From contig CAVQCA010000033.1 in the NCBI GenBank assembly GCA_963710815.1, forward strand, positions 1-64,000: 64,000 nucleotides of DNA, written 5' to 3'. A model generated the notes under the pieces. The model worked only from the letters and a program-made list of their open reading frames with translations, was not told the DNA's origin and ran no database searches. Positions 44,806 to 52,838 of this stretch are shown here, piece by piece. The position numbers and the translations under genes are program-made. This DNA comes from CAVQCA01 sp963710815 (lineage in GTDB: Bacteria > Pseudomonadota > Gammaproteobacteria > UBA9214). Each line of letters begins with the position of its first letter. Positions within the stretch are counted from its first letter, which is position 1.

Positions 44806-44995
44806 TGGCGGAGAGGGTGGGATTACACGGGCCCATGGCCCTCGCCCCTTCGGGGCCGCCGGCAAAGCCGGCGTTCTGCGCGGCTGCGCCGCTTGTCGAA
44901 CCGGCCGATCGATATTCGCGGGTTCGAATCCACCATCAATAATCCATAGAAAAAGGGGCGCAAGGCCCCTTTTTCTATGGATGGCGGAGAGGGTG
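44806..44995. other. Rearranged tRNA-Ser-end repeats with strong hairpin
   Basis: At 44806 there are 19 bases identical to the 3' end of tRNA-Ser at 51407 (TGGCGGAGAGGGTGGGATT). A 14-base version recurs at 44982 (TGGCGGAGAGGGTG). Between them are a T-arm-like GGGTTCGAATCC at about 44920-44931 and an 18-base perfect stem, ATCCATAGAAAAAGGGGC with loop GCAAG (44942-44982), like a tRNA-operon terminator. No cloverleaf can be folded. I read this as an att-site scar bordering the island. Confidence 0.6.
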
Positions 44996-45105
44996 TCCGC
45001 CGAATCTCTGTTTCACGACGTCCATTACTATCCACACTACCTTTTATATTCAATATATTATACTCATATACAGTCCAGAGCCATCCACTATAATACAAAC
45101 ATATC

Positions 45106-45126
45106 GGGGGACTAATTGGGGGGCTT
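45106..45126 (+). repeat. Island-end direct repeat, left copy
   Basis: GGGGACTAATTGGGGGGCT here resembles GGGGACTATATGGGGGGCT at 51332-51350. The left copy lies just before the integrase stub, the right copy close to tRNA-Ser. G-rich boxes of this type often accompany P4-type integrases. Confidence 0.5.
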
Positions 45127-45163
45127 GACTCACAGTCTACCGCCCAGAAAAGAGGATTACGGC

Positions 45164-45298
45164 ATGGCGATTCACAAACTCACCCCGCGCAAGGTAGCGG
45201 CCGCCGACCCTGGAAAATATGAGGACGGCGGCGGACTTCGCCTGGTGGTATCGAACTCGGGCGCGAAGAAGTGGGTACCGCGCCACACCCGAGCATGA
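45164..45298 (+). pseudogene. N-terminal stub of a P4-type tyrosine integrase
   Basis: The frame reads MAIHKLTPRKVAAADPGKYE then DGGGLRLVVSNSGAKKWV, the DUF4102 arm-binding start of P4-like integrases that use tRNA 3' ends. AGAGGA precedes the ATG. After KKWV, where relatives continue with RY and the core domain, it degenerates and stops. About 40 of roughly 400 codons remain, so it cannot recombine DNA. Confidence 0.75.
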
Positions 45299-45317
45299 AA
45301 AACCCGGAGCCCTGCGA

Positions 45318-45458
45318 ATGATGCAATTAGCGGCTGATGGCGATGACTTTGTCAATGTGCTGATGAAACGTTTATTGAAGACCAGCTCGGAAACCGTGAG
45401 ACAGCGGTTATTCAGATACGTCGATCATGTGATGGCCAAAGAGGCGGAGAGCGGGTAA
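45318..45458 (+). CDS. Short ORF of unknown origin, possibly a 3' remnant
   Basis: A 46-codon frame with a protein-like composition (MMQLAADGDDFVNVLMKRLL, then VRQRLFRYVDHVMAKEA), ending 30 bases before a strong terminator. The frame is open further upstream into the integrase stub, so this may be the tail of a longer gene cut by the same deletion. The family is not recognised. Confidence 0.3.
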   Translation: MMQLAADGDDFVNVLMKRLLKTSSETVRQRLFRYVDHVMAKEAESG

Positions 45459-45488
45459 TAATCTACCTCGGTAGACTTTTCAACCAGC

Positions 45489-45514
45489 CCCCGGCCGCGT
45501 GCCGGGGTTTTTTA
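45489..45514 (+). terminator. Rho-independent terminator
   Basis: CCCCGGC-CGCGT-GCCGGGG followed by six T residues, just after the short ORF. Confidence 0.75.
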
Positions 45515-45527
45515 ATAGACAATTCCT

Positions 45528-46100
45528 TTAAAAGAATTCCGGCACGACGTACCCACCAGAAGTAATCAGAATGTCTGGTTCATGTTCTCTACCTAAAAGT
45601 ATGGGAAATGGCTCAAGTTTCCCTATGCTGTGCTCTGCCTTGTGGCAATACAACACTGCAACGAATAGCCCAGATATTGCATTTGCACAATTTCCAAGAG
45701 AAGCCTCAGGAGAAGCCTCAGAGAAATATGTATTTCTTTGGTGTTTGACGTTGTTGTAACTCTTCCACCATTTTGGGTTGTTATTACCACCTGCCCAGGC
45801 ATTCCATGGCTCGAAAGCTAGGTTATACCGTCTAATTAACACCTTCTCTGACGTGATGTGCGTATGAGCTGTTAAGCAATTACGATAGTCATCTATAACC
45901 TTGCGTTTGGCGATGTTATCAATATTCTCGCATATGATTTTGCAGAGAACATCCACCTCCGACCCAATGGCGAGTAACAACTTTGCGTATTCGATTGAAT
46001 AAGTCGAGAAATTATTTTTCGAAAACTCGACATACCGCGCGGTTGCAGCGAAATCGGCTTCCAGCGTGAGAAAATGTTGCCAGTAATGATATGAGCTCAC
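45528..46100 (-). CDS. HEPN-like protein, possible partner of a SIR2-like gene
   Basis: A 190-residue, mostly helical protein with the opening SSYHYWQHFLTLEADFAATA followed by RYVEFSKNNFSTYSIEYAKL, and the basic motif SYNNVKHQRNTYF. The N-K-H-x-R pattern near a helix end recalls the R-x4-H active site of HEPN nucleases, but the fit is loose. It is AT-rich. Its start overlaps the end of a truncated SIR2-like gene by 89 bases on the same strand. A role in phage defence or toxin activity is inference from that context only. Confidence 0.5.
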   Translation of the reverse strand: MSSYHYWQHFLTLEADFAATARYVEFSKNNFSTYSIEYAKLLLAIGSEVDVLCKIICENIDNIAKRKVIDDYRNCLTAHTHITSEKVLIRRYNLAFEPWNAWAGGNNNPKWWKSYNNVKHQRNTYFSEASPEASLGNCANAISGLFVAVLYCHKAEHSIGKLEPFPILLGREHEPDILITSGGYVVPEFF

Positions 46101-46705
46101 GGCTTGCGGTGATTTCGCTCGACGTGGGGTCTGTGCCTTCAGTAAATGTTCTTATCTGGCTTGCCAGGTCAAGTAGATGATCCGATGTAGGCTCATGGCC
46201 GAAATCAATTTTATCTTTGCCAAAATAGTCGCCATCTAGAGATTCCTGCCAAGGAAGATAACCTACTACTCCATACGGGTGATAAATCTTCAATTTATTC
46301 AACAGCACAGCAGCTACTTCCTTCGGAATGCCGTAATAGCTCTGCAATTGATAATACAAGTAGTACTCAATACAACGATCATAGTTAAATACGATCAAGG
46401 AAACTGATGAGAGACGATCCTCTAATTCATCTACCCTGCAGTTTTCTGAAAGCAACTGAAAGAAACCTACATACCAAGTATCTGAGAGAGCACCAAAATC
46501 CGGGTACGAATGCCGAGTACCGACATTAAAATACAGTTTACTTTCTCGTTCTGCTTTCAGAATCGAGCTTACGATTCCCAGCTTCCCGCAAAGTTCGATA
46601 TGTTCATTTCCGCCATGAGTGTCTATGAACTCGTCGATTGACCGAGCCTGTGATATGGAACGGCTTATGAGTCGTGCAGCATCTATGTATGGTTGTGTTT
46701 GACTA
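46012..46705 (-). pseudogene. 5'-truncated SIR2-like domain gene
   Basis: The frame is open from about 46705 and carries SRSISQARSIDEFIDTHGGN, KLYFNVGTRHSYPDFGALSD, then SLIVFNYDRCIEYYLYYQLQ and KLKIYHPYGVVGYLPWQESL. FNYD plus HPYG is the pattern of SIR2-like domains of defence proteins. The N-terminal NAD-binding glycine motif (GAGxS) is missing, and a stop lies directly upstream; the only internal ATG is at 46455. It is therefore a remnant lacking its catalytic start. Confidence 0.6.
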
Positions 46706-46822
46706 GTCCTACGCTATCAGTTTCTCTGGGGCGTTTTTTATGCTACCTGCAGTAGTACAACCCTGTAATATCGCACCTTGTAGTCAAGGCATGCGAATTT
46801 CATCGGGTAGTACTTAAATGAC

Positions 46823-47086
46823 ATGATCCAGCAAGACAGACGCAGCGACAAGAAGCGTACGATTTGGAACGTTTCAGGATTACTGAGTCAACACCAGATA
46901 AGGGCGTTGAATCGGATAGAATCTGCTGGTTGGGAAGTGTTCTGCGTAAGGACTTCAATAGTCCATGATCCTGTAATCGTTGTTGTTAATTCTGATGGCG
47001 ATGTCTTTGCAGCATTGGAATACGACGGTGAACTCAACTTTACCCCTGATTTGACATTTCGCAAAGACGACTTGATAGCAGTATAG
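46823..47086 (+). CDS. Small hypothetical protein
   Basis: An 87-residue soluble protein with a clear coding look: WNVSGLLSQHQIRALNRIES, WEVFCVRTSIVHDPVIVVVN, then SDGDVFAALEYDGELNF. I recognise no named family. It is followed by two terminators, which supports a real transcription unit. A strong ribosome site is not visible. It lies within the island. Confidence 0.5.
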   Translation: MIQQDRRSDKKRTIWNVSGLLSQHQIRALNRIESAGWEVFCVRTSIVHDPVIVVVNSDGDVFAALEYDGELNFTPDLTFRKDDLIAV

Positions 47087-47089
47087 CCA

Positions 47090-47158
47090 AGGCCCTGGCG
47101 GCCGCTGGCCTTTTATGACCCCGTACCCAACCAGACCCCGGCTTCGGCCGGGGTTTTT
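47090..47158 (+). terminator. Tandem terminators after the small ORF
   Basis: GGCC-rich hairpin at 47093-47115 (AAGGCC...GGCCTTTT) and a second, stronger one at 47135-47158 (ACCCCGGC-TTC-GGCCGGGGTTTTT). Confidence 0.7.
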
Positions 47159-47264
47159 GTTTACATCATCAAAGGTAGCAATTTAGAGTCCAGAATAGGG
47201 GATCTGTAGACCCCCCGACTACAATGCCGATGGAGTGTCATATTGCACCCGGAGTACCTGATAC

Positions 47265-47471
47265 TTACCACCAATGGCGATTGTGATGGTTGTTATGATG
47301 ATGCGGATGATTCGTGGAAGAACTATAGGTTTTATTGTCCAAGTCACAGCATTTATGCGAGCCAGTATTTGCCAATGCCGGTAACGCTTTCATGGACAGA
47401 ATGACCGGTGCGACATATGCTACTTTTTTTACAAAGTCTCTTCGAGACTTATTGTTGATATAGTCACTCAT
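47265..47471 (-). CDS. Tat-signal His-rich mini protein
   Basis: A 68-residue protein starting at ATG 47471 behind AGAGG. The N-terminus has the twin-arginine pattern SRRDFVK, a hydrophobic stretch (VAYVAPVILSMKALPALA) and an ALA cleavage site near residue 34. The mature peptide of about 34 residues has a CC pair (KCCDLD) and a tail HPHHHNNHHNRHWW, with nine His in its last fourteen residues. This suggests an exported metal-binding peptide. Tat-type mini proteins with DFVKKVAYVAPVI leaders are known in proteobacteria but have no defined function. Confidence 0.6.
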   Translation of the reverse strand: MSDYINNKSRRDFVKKVAYVAPVILSMKALPALANTGSHKCCDLDNKTYSSSTNHPHHHNNHHNRHWW

Positions 47472-47697
47472 TTTGGTTGCCTCTCTTGTCCGATTCCTCA
47501 ATACACCAGAATATACTGAGCCTGATGTAAATATTAAGAAAACAATCAAGCGCGTCTACTGGACTTTGGTCGTACCCTCCGGCCACCGCGCCGGGGTTTT
47601 TCTTACACCACTGTCGATGATCGCCCTAATGGAGCCACCGATGTTCGCCTTAATGGCGCCACGCAGAGGCACGGTTTCAGCGTTTCAGACGGGGTGA

Positions 47698-47915
47698 TTA
47701 TTTCGCGGTTTTAGGTCCTTTTTCAAGCGTCGTGTTTTCGGGCTGATTATCTCCTCTGGGGGTGCGATAGCTTTTACCGTCCAGCACCAGCCGGTAAGCG
47801 GCGTGGCGGAGCCGATCGAGAGTCGAGGCGCCGAGCAGTTTGTTGGGGAACGCCTCGCCCCATTCGGTGAAGTCCAGGTTGCTGGTGATCACGGTGGCGG
47901 TGCGCTCGTATCCGT
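47698..47915 (-). pseudogene. C-terminal remnant of an IstB-like IS21 helper
   Basis: The frame reads ERTATVITSNLDFTEWGEAF, then LLGASTLDRLRHAAYRLVLD and GKSYRTPR, the last part of the IstB AAA+ ATPase of IS21 elements (sensor 1 TSNLDF, arginine-containing LDRLRH). The Walker motifs and the transposase gene istA are absent. Confidence 0.75.
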
Positions 47916-48011
47916 TCGGAGACTGGCCGAACGGCGCGCCGTCTGAACTGGACTAGCTCACCCGAGCGCAGAGCGAGCGTGCAGAGATAGGGGAAGGGCG
48001 GGGTTTTCTTA

Positions 48012-49043
48012 ATGGCTGGTAAGCGACAGCACTTTATTCCGCAGTTTATTCAGGAGGGGTTTGCAAGCCACAGGAAGGGCAAGGAGTCCTACACATGGGT
48101 CTATCACCGGGAAAACCCGGCTTTTAATTCCAATATAAAAAACATCGGCGTTGAGGGGCGATTTTATACCGAGGGAGAAGACACAGAAGTAGATGAGCTG
48201 ATTACATCTGCAGAGACGGACTTAAGCGAATTGATCACAGCGCTTAAATCGGGGGACGCTGCATGTCTGTCCGATCCGAGAATCCCTCAGTTGCTCGCAC
48301 ACCTAGAGGTTCGAACCAGGCACCTGCGAGAGAATTTCTTGCGAGCGGGTGATTATCTTGTTACTAGACTGCTCGATTTCATGTCTGAAGAGGAAGCCTT
48401 TGCCGCGTATCTGGAGAAAACAATCGAGCATGACCCGATGATACTGAGGGATGCATTTGAAAAAGAACTGGCTAGCCAGAAACTTCCAAAGGAGTATCTG
48501 GAGCCGGCAATGGAAATGGCTATGCCCCTTGTACCATTTCTTCTTAAGAGAAATAAACGGGAGTTTGGACGAATCGCAGCAGGTATGCGTGCGGTTCTTC
48601 CCGACGTGCTAAGAAAAGCAGCAAAGTTGGGGCATATTGGAGGATTAAAGAAGTCAATCGCACCCGATAGTCGTGTTAACCGCTATCAGGAATTAATATA
48701 TCGCATAGAAGCGATTACAGATAGATCATTAGTGCTCGGAGATTCGATCATCCTTTTGCATGTCGCCGGACCAAAGCAATACAAAACATTCCTTGATAAG
48801 AGCGATACCCTGAAAGCTATTTTATTACCGCTTGAGTCTGGGAAGGTCCTGATTGGTGCGCGTCCGGGTTATGATGAAATCCCCCCAGGCCTTTGTGAAG
48901 CAATAGCACGTTGCTCATTGGAATATTTCATTTCAGCTGAAACTTCACCTGCTGTGAGCTCACTCGCTGAAATTATTGGGTCGGATGCCGGTCTCATTAG
49001 CCAAGAGGAAATGGAGGAGATGGTTACACAGGCCATTTTTTAA
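48012..49043 (+). CDS. DUF4238 family protein
   Basis: A 343-residue protein starting AGKRQHFIPQFIQEGFAS, the hallmark of DUF4238, followed by ESYTWVYHRENP and GRFYTEGEDTEVDELI. The rest is helical with a C-terminal beta-rich part (IILLHVAGPKQYKTFLDK, GKVLIGARPGYDEIPP). The function is not known; such genes are frequent in islands and sporadic in genomes. It is intact and more AT-rich than core genes. Confidence 0.85.
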   Translation: MAGKRQHFIPQFIQEGFASHRKGKESYTWVYHRENPAFNSNIKNIGVEGRFYTEGEDTEVDELITSAETDLSELITALKSGDAACLSDPRIPQLLAHLEVRTRHLRENFLRAGDYLVTRLLDFMSEEEAFAAYLEKTIEHDPMILRDAFEKELASQKLPKEYLEPAMEMAMPLVPFLLKRNKREFGRIAAGMRAVLPDVLRKAAKLGHIGGLKKSIAPDSRVNRYQELIYRIEAITDRSLVLGDSIILLHVAGPKQYKTFLDKSDTLKAILLPLESGKVLIGARPGYDEIPPGLCEAIARCSLEYFISAETSPAVSSLAEIIGSDAGLISQEEMEEMVTQAIF

Positions 49044-49136
49044 TGAGTTGCATTGGAAATTGACGTGCGATCGCATGAATTCACGCAAGGGATTCCGTCT
49101 CTGAAAAAAAATCAATAACTTGTGAATGAATACCGG

Positions 49137-49525
49137 CTAAAAAAGGTAATGCACAATGCACCGGCTCACGATGCGGGACTCACAGGTCAGACCCACCGAT
49201 CTGCACCGCTGCCCTGCCGGCATTACCTTCAGCACCACCCCTTCAGTTGCCACCACACGAATCGCGGTACCGGCGGGCATATCTTGCACGTCCACTCGCC
49301 AGTAGCTCTCGTCGACATGTATATGGCCTCGATCATTGACGATTGGTGCTGCCAGGGTAAACGTGCGGCCGACGTATTGCCCCGCACGCCGGTTCAGGAT
49401 GGGATCAGCAGTGTGGGTCGGGCACCTGCCGATCCACCGCCGCCACAGTGCAATGCTGGCCACGGAGAGATCAGCGAAGAGGATGATTTGTTACTGCCAG
49501 CCCATTTAGTGAAAGACGAAGCCAG
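49137..49525 (-). pseudogene. NfeD-type small membrane protein relic
   Basis: The frame includes LSVASIALWRRW, then LNRRAGQYVGRTFTLAAPIV and WRVDVQDMPAGTAIRVVATE, matching the last membrane helix and OB-fold of short NfeD proteins. Upstream the expected GWQ-QIILFADLSV is interrupted by TAA codons, and the N-terminal helices are not recoverable. NfeD normally works with a stomatin-like protein; none is present. Confidence 0.6.
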
Positions 49526-49660
49526 CAAGGAAGGGGTCTGCGCCCCACGCTCCCGCAGAATCACATATGGCTCTGTGGATGGTAATAACAGACCTCATCA
49601 GACCCTCCTGAAGTTACAATTCAGTGAATTGTGTTGCAAAAAACATAGACCAGGGCCGGA

Positions 49661-51307
49661 ATGAATCGCAACACCCCCCCTAATCCCGATCCACTCCAGC
49701 TGGTGCTCGATTACCACCAGGCCACCAAGCATCGCTTCGAGGCCTATGCCCCGGGGCCGGGATTCCTGGACTGGGAGACCCAGCCGAACCCGTTCCGGCG
49801 CTACACAGGCGCGCGGCTGATCCCGCTAGACATCATCCCGCCAACGGAGGAACCGCGCTATGACGCCATCTTTACACCCGGGCAAACACCGTCCTGTGCC
49901 CCACTGACGGCACAGAGTATTGCACAGCTTTTTTATGACAGCCTGGCGCTCTCCGCCTGGAAGAGCACCGGCGACGTCCGCTGGGCGCTACGGGTCAATG
50001 CCTCCAGCGGGAACCTGCACCCGACCGAGGGCTACCTGATTTGCGGACCCGTCGAGGGCCTGTACGAACGGCCCATGGTCTGCCACTACACGCCCGAGGT
50101 ACATGCACTCGAGGTGCTGGCGGAGTTCGACAGGGCGCTCTGGGATGCGCTCTGCGGTAGCTTCCCCCGCCACACCGTGTTCCTTGGGCTCACCTCCATT
50201 CACTGGCGCGAGGTCTGGAAATACGGCAAGCGTGCGTACCGTTACTGCATGCACGATGTCGGGCATGCTATCGGCGCAATCAGTATCGCGGCTGCTGGAC
50301 TGGGCTGGCAAACACAACTGGTGGACGCACCGGGCGCGGAGGATCTGGCGCTGCTGATGGGAACGTTCCGGCCTCACGAAGCCGAGCGGGAGGAAGCGGA
50401 TGTGCTGCTCGCCTGCTCGCCGATGCAAAAGGCGCTGCCGGCGGGCGGCCTTCTGGAAGCGGCGGTGGCATCGTTCGCCTCCCTCGACTGGCACGGCAGC
50501 CCAAACCGGTTGAGTCCCTCACACGTCAACTGGGGCATAGAGGAACTGGCGGAGTGTGTGCGCAAGCCGCGTACTGCAGTCCGCTACGAGCCGCTGCAAC
50601 CGCCGCCCGCGGCGTGGCTGCTCGAACCGCGCCCACTATCCTTGCGCCGAATCATTCGCCGGCGCCGCAGTGCCGTGGCCATGGACGGACACACCCGCCT
50701 CGGACGTGAGACGTTCTACCGCATGCTGCACCGGACGCTGGCCGTCCCCGACGCGGTGCCGTTCAGCACCCTGCCCTGGAAATCCCGTATTCACCTGGCG
50801 ATCTTTGTTCACCGGGTTGACGAGCTGCCGACGGGACTCTACCTGCTGGTGCGAGACACGGCGCAAATGACGACGCTGCAAGCGGCGCTCACCCAGGCCG
50901 ACCCGTGGCAGCACCCACCGGGATGCCCGTCACAGTTGCCCCTGTATTGCCTCATCGAGGCGGATGCCAGGGCCGCCGCCCGTGAGATCGCCTGTCACCA
51001 GGCCATTGCCGCCGACGGCTGCTTCAGCCTGGCGATGCTGGCGGAGTTCACGACCCCGCTGAAACGTTACGGGCCGTGGTGTTATCCGCGGCTCTACTGG
51101 GAGGCTGGCCTCATCGGTCAGCTGCTCTACCTGGAAGCGGAAGTGGCCGGCCTGCGCGCGACGGGCATCGGCTGCTACTTCGACGACCCGATGCACGAGG
51201 TGCTGGGCCTCGAGGACAGCACCTTCCAGGATCTCTATCACTTCACCGTCGGCGGAGCTATCGACGATGAGCGGCTCACCACCCTGCCGGCCTACTCGAA
51301 GCGATAG
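49661..51307 (+). CDS. SagB/ThcOx family oxidoreductase
   Basis: A 548-residue protein with two nitroreductase-like halves (duplicated flavin fold). The first half has YDSLALSAWKSTGDVRWALR and RVNASSGNLHPTEGYLI, the FMN-binding segment of the SagB/ThcOx family; the second has IRRRRSAVAMDGHTRLGRET and ATGIGCYFDDPMHEVLGLED. ThcOx/SagB enzymes oxidise azolines in peptide maturation, but most stand-alone double-domain members lack a known substrate, and no YcaO or precursor peptide gene is adjacent. It lies next to tRNA-Ser with high-GC, core-like codon use. Confidence 0.85.
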   Translation: MNRNTPPNPDPLQLVLDYHQATKHRFEAYAPGPGFLDWETQPNPFRRYTGARLIPLDIIPPTEEPRYDAIFTPGQTPSCAPLTAQSIAQLFYDSLALSAWKSTGDVRWALRVNASSGNLHPTEGYLICGPVEGLYERPMVCHYTPEVHALEVLAEFDRALWDALCGSFPRHTVFLGLTSIHWREVWKYGKRAYRYCMHDVGHAIGAISIAAAGLGWQTQLVDAPGAEDLALLMGTFRPHEAEREEADVLLACSPMQKALPAGGLLEAAVASFASLDWHGSPNRLSPSHVNWGIEELAECVRKPRTAVRYEPLQPPPAAWLLEPRPLSLRRIIRRRRSAVAMDGHTRLGRETFYRMLHRTLAVPDAVPFSTLPWKSRIHLAIFVHRVDELPTGLYLLVRDTAQMTTLQAALTQADPWQHPPGCPSQLPLYCLIEADARAAAREIACHQAIAADGCFSLAMLAEFTTPLKRYGPWCYPRLYWEAGLIGQLLYLEAEVAGLRATGIGCYFDDPMHEVLGLEDSTFQDLYHFTVGGAIDDERLTTLPAYSKR

Positions 51308-51330
51308 GGCATGCCCGTGGGCCGTGCTGG

Positions 51331-51350
51331 TGGGGACTATATGGGGGGCT
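51331..51350 (+). repeat. Island-end direct repeat, right copy
   Basis: GGGGACTATATGGGGGGCT, the partner of the copy at 45106-45126; 17 of 19 bases agree. It lies 56 bases from the tRNA-Ser 3' end. Confidence 0.5.
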
Positions 51351-51406
51351 AGATAATAATTTAATAACTATATTTCACGTAATTACAGTTAGTTATACAA
51401 TATTAT

Positions 51407-51494
51407 TGGCGGAGAGGGTGGGATTCGAACCCACGGACCCTTGCGGGTCAACGGTTTTCAAGACCGCCGCTTTCGACCACTCAGCCACCTCTCC
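51407..51494 (-). tRNA. tRNA-Ser (anticodon TGA)
   Basis: An 88-base class II tRNA on the minus strand. Acceptor GGAGAGG pairs with CCTCTCC, followed by G73 and an encoded CCA. The anticodon loop is CTTGAAA (TGA), the variable arm is GACCCGCAAGGGTC, and the T-loop is GGTTCGAATCC. Its 3' end faces the island, and parts of that end are repeated at 44806 and 44982. Confidence 0.95.
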
Positions 51495-51685
51495 GGTTGG
51501 TGCTGCGCAGCAGCACGGCAAGGATACCGGAACGCCGGACGCGTTTTCCAGCATAATGGTATGAAAATCCACATATTCCACAGGTTGCCGTTTATATGCC
51601 GTGTGGTTATCCTTGGGAACCATGCAAGCGGGTGGCTGTCTTAATCAACCGTTTGGACAGGATCAATTACCACGGAGACATACGC

Positions 51686-52351
51686 ATGAGCGTACTCGAT
51701 AAAACAATTGTTGGATCACAGGCGTCGGTGCTGTCGACCAACAAGGTTATTCGCAATACCTACACCCTGTTGTCCTTAACGCTGTTGTTCAGCGCCCTCA
51801 CGGCCAGCATCGCCGTCGTGACGGGCATGCACTTTATCAACCCGATCATCACCATGGTCGGCTACTTCGGTCTGTTGTTCCTCACGACCCGGTTCCGCAA
51901 CAGCAGTCTCGGCCTGCTGTTCGTATTCGCCCTCACCGGGTTCATGGGCCTGACGCTGGGTCCCATTGTCAGCGCCTACCTGCACCTGCCAAACGGCGGG
52001 CAGATCGTCATGACCGCCATGGGTGGCACCGGCGTAATCTTCCTCGGCCTGTCCGGCTATGCGCTCACCACGCGCAAGGACTTCAGCTTCATCGGCGGGT
52101 TCCTGATGGTCGGCATCCTGGTGGCTTTCCTCGCGGGACTGGCGAGCATGTTTTTCACCCTGCCCGGCCTGTCGCTGGCGGTTTCGGCGATGTTCATCCT
52201 GCTGATGTCGGGCTTGATCCTCTATGAGACCAGCCAGATCATCCATGGCGGGGAGACGAACTACATCATGGCGACGGTGACGCTGTATATCGCCATCTAC
52301 AACCTCTTCCTCAGCCTGCTGCAGCTGCTGGGCGTGATGAGCGACGAGTAG
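51686..52351 (+). CDS. yccA: Bax inhibitor-1/YccA family protein
   Basis: A 221-residue inner-membrane protein with seven hydrophobic helices. It has the family start (NKVIRNTYTLLSLTLLFSAL), the middle block GLLFVFALTGFMGLTLGPIV and the C-terminal acidic pair region YETSQIIHGGETNYIMATVT. YccA interacts with the FtsH protease and can protect SecY in E. coli. I chose ATG 51686 because CGGAGA lies 8 bases upstream. A strong terminator follows. Confidence 0.93.
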   Translation: MSVLDKTIVGSQASVLSTNKVIRNTYTLLSLTLLFSALTASIAVVTGMHFINPIITMVGYFGLLFLTTRFRNSSLGLLFVFALTGFMGLTLGPIVSAYLHLPNGGQIVMTAMGGTGVIFLGLSGYALTTRKDFSFIGGFLMVGILVAFLAGLASMFFTLPGLSLAVSAMFILLMSGLILYETSQIIHGGETNYIMATVTLYIAIYNLFLSLLQLLGVMSDE

Positions 52352-52373
52352 GCGCCTGCCCGGAGTCAACCGC

Positions 52374-52401
52374 AAGCCCCGCACCGCGGGGCTTCATTTT
52401 T
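52374..52401 (+). terminator. Terminator of yccA
   Basis: Perfect stem AAGCCCCGC-ACC-GCGGGGCTT followed by a T-rich run. Confidence 0.85.
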
Positions 52402-52415
52402 ATGGAACCCGTAAC

Positions 52416-52817
52416 ATGCACGACAGCTTCGCCGCGCGCAACGAACTTGAAGAGAAACTGGCGGATGCCCAGGAGAGCCGGCTTCCGGAAAGCGAATTCA
52501 TGCAGTACCTGCTGGAGACACAGGTGTTCATGCCGGTCAGGGATTCCATCGGCATCGAGGGCTTTACCGGCAGCAGCAAGGCCATACCGCTGACCATCAA
52601 GACGGAGGACGAGGTCGAGGTACTGATCGTGTTCACCAGCCCGGAACGCGCCAAGACCTTCCTGCAGGATTACCCCGGTTACGATGGCGGACTGCTGGTG
52701 GAGTTCAAGTGGGTGCTGGAGAAAACCGGCAGTGGCGTCGGCATCTCGATCAACCCGGACTGGCCGGTCGGGATAGACATGGAACCGGAGATGGTCCAAC
52801 AGTTGAAACACAACTGA
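52416..52817 (+). CDS. SseB N-terminal domain protein
   Basis: A 133-residue protein of the SseB N-terminal type. The N-terminus is ELEEKLADAQESRLPESEFM, then LLETQVFMPVRDSIGIEGF, followed by VLIVFTSPERAKTFLQDYPG and a closing VGISINPDWPVGIDMEPEMV. In this family the domain is widespread and of unknown biochemical role; it is not a type III secretion marker by itself. It follows yccA by 64 bases with a terminator between. Confidence 0.85.
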   Translation: MHDSFAARNELEEKLADAQESRLPESEFMQYLLETQVFMPVRDSIGIEGFTGSSKAIPLTIKTEDEVEVLIVFTSPERAKTFLQDYPGYDGGLLVEFKWVLEKTGSGVGISINPDWPVGIDMEPEMVQQLKHN

Positions 52818-52838
52818 CCCCGGCTACCTGGCGCGGTT

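Noticed and set aside
44806..44945. A second complete tRNA-Ser gene
   Set aside because: The 3' end and a T-arm-like sequence are present but in inconsistent orientation, and no acceptor or anticodon stem can be paired.
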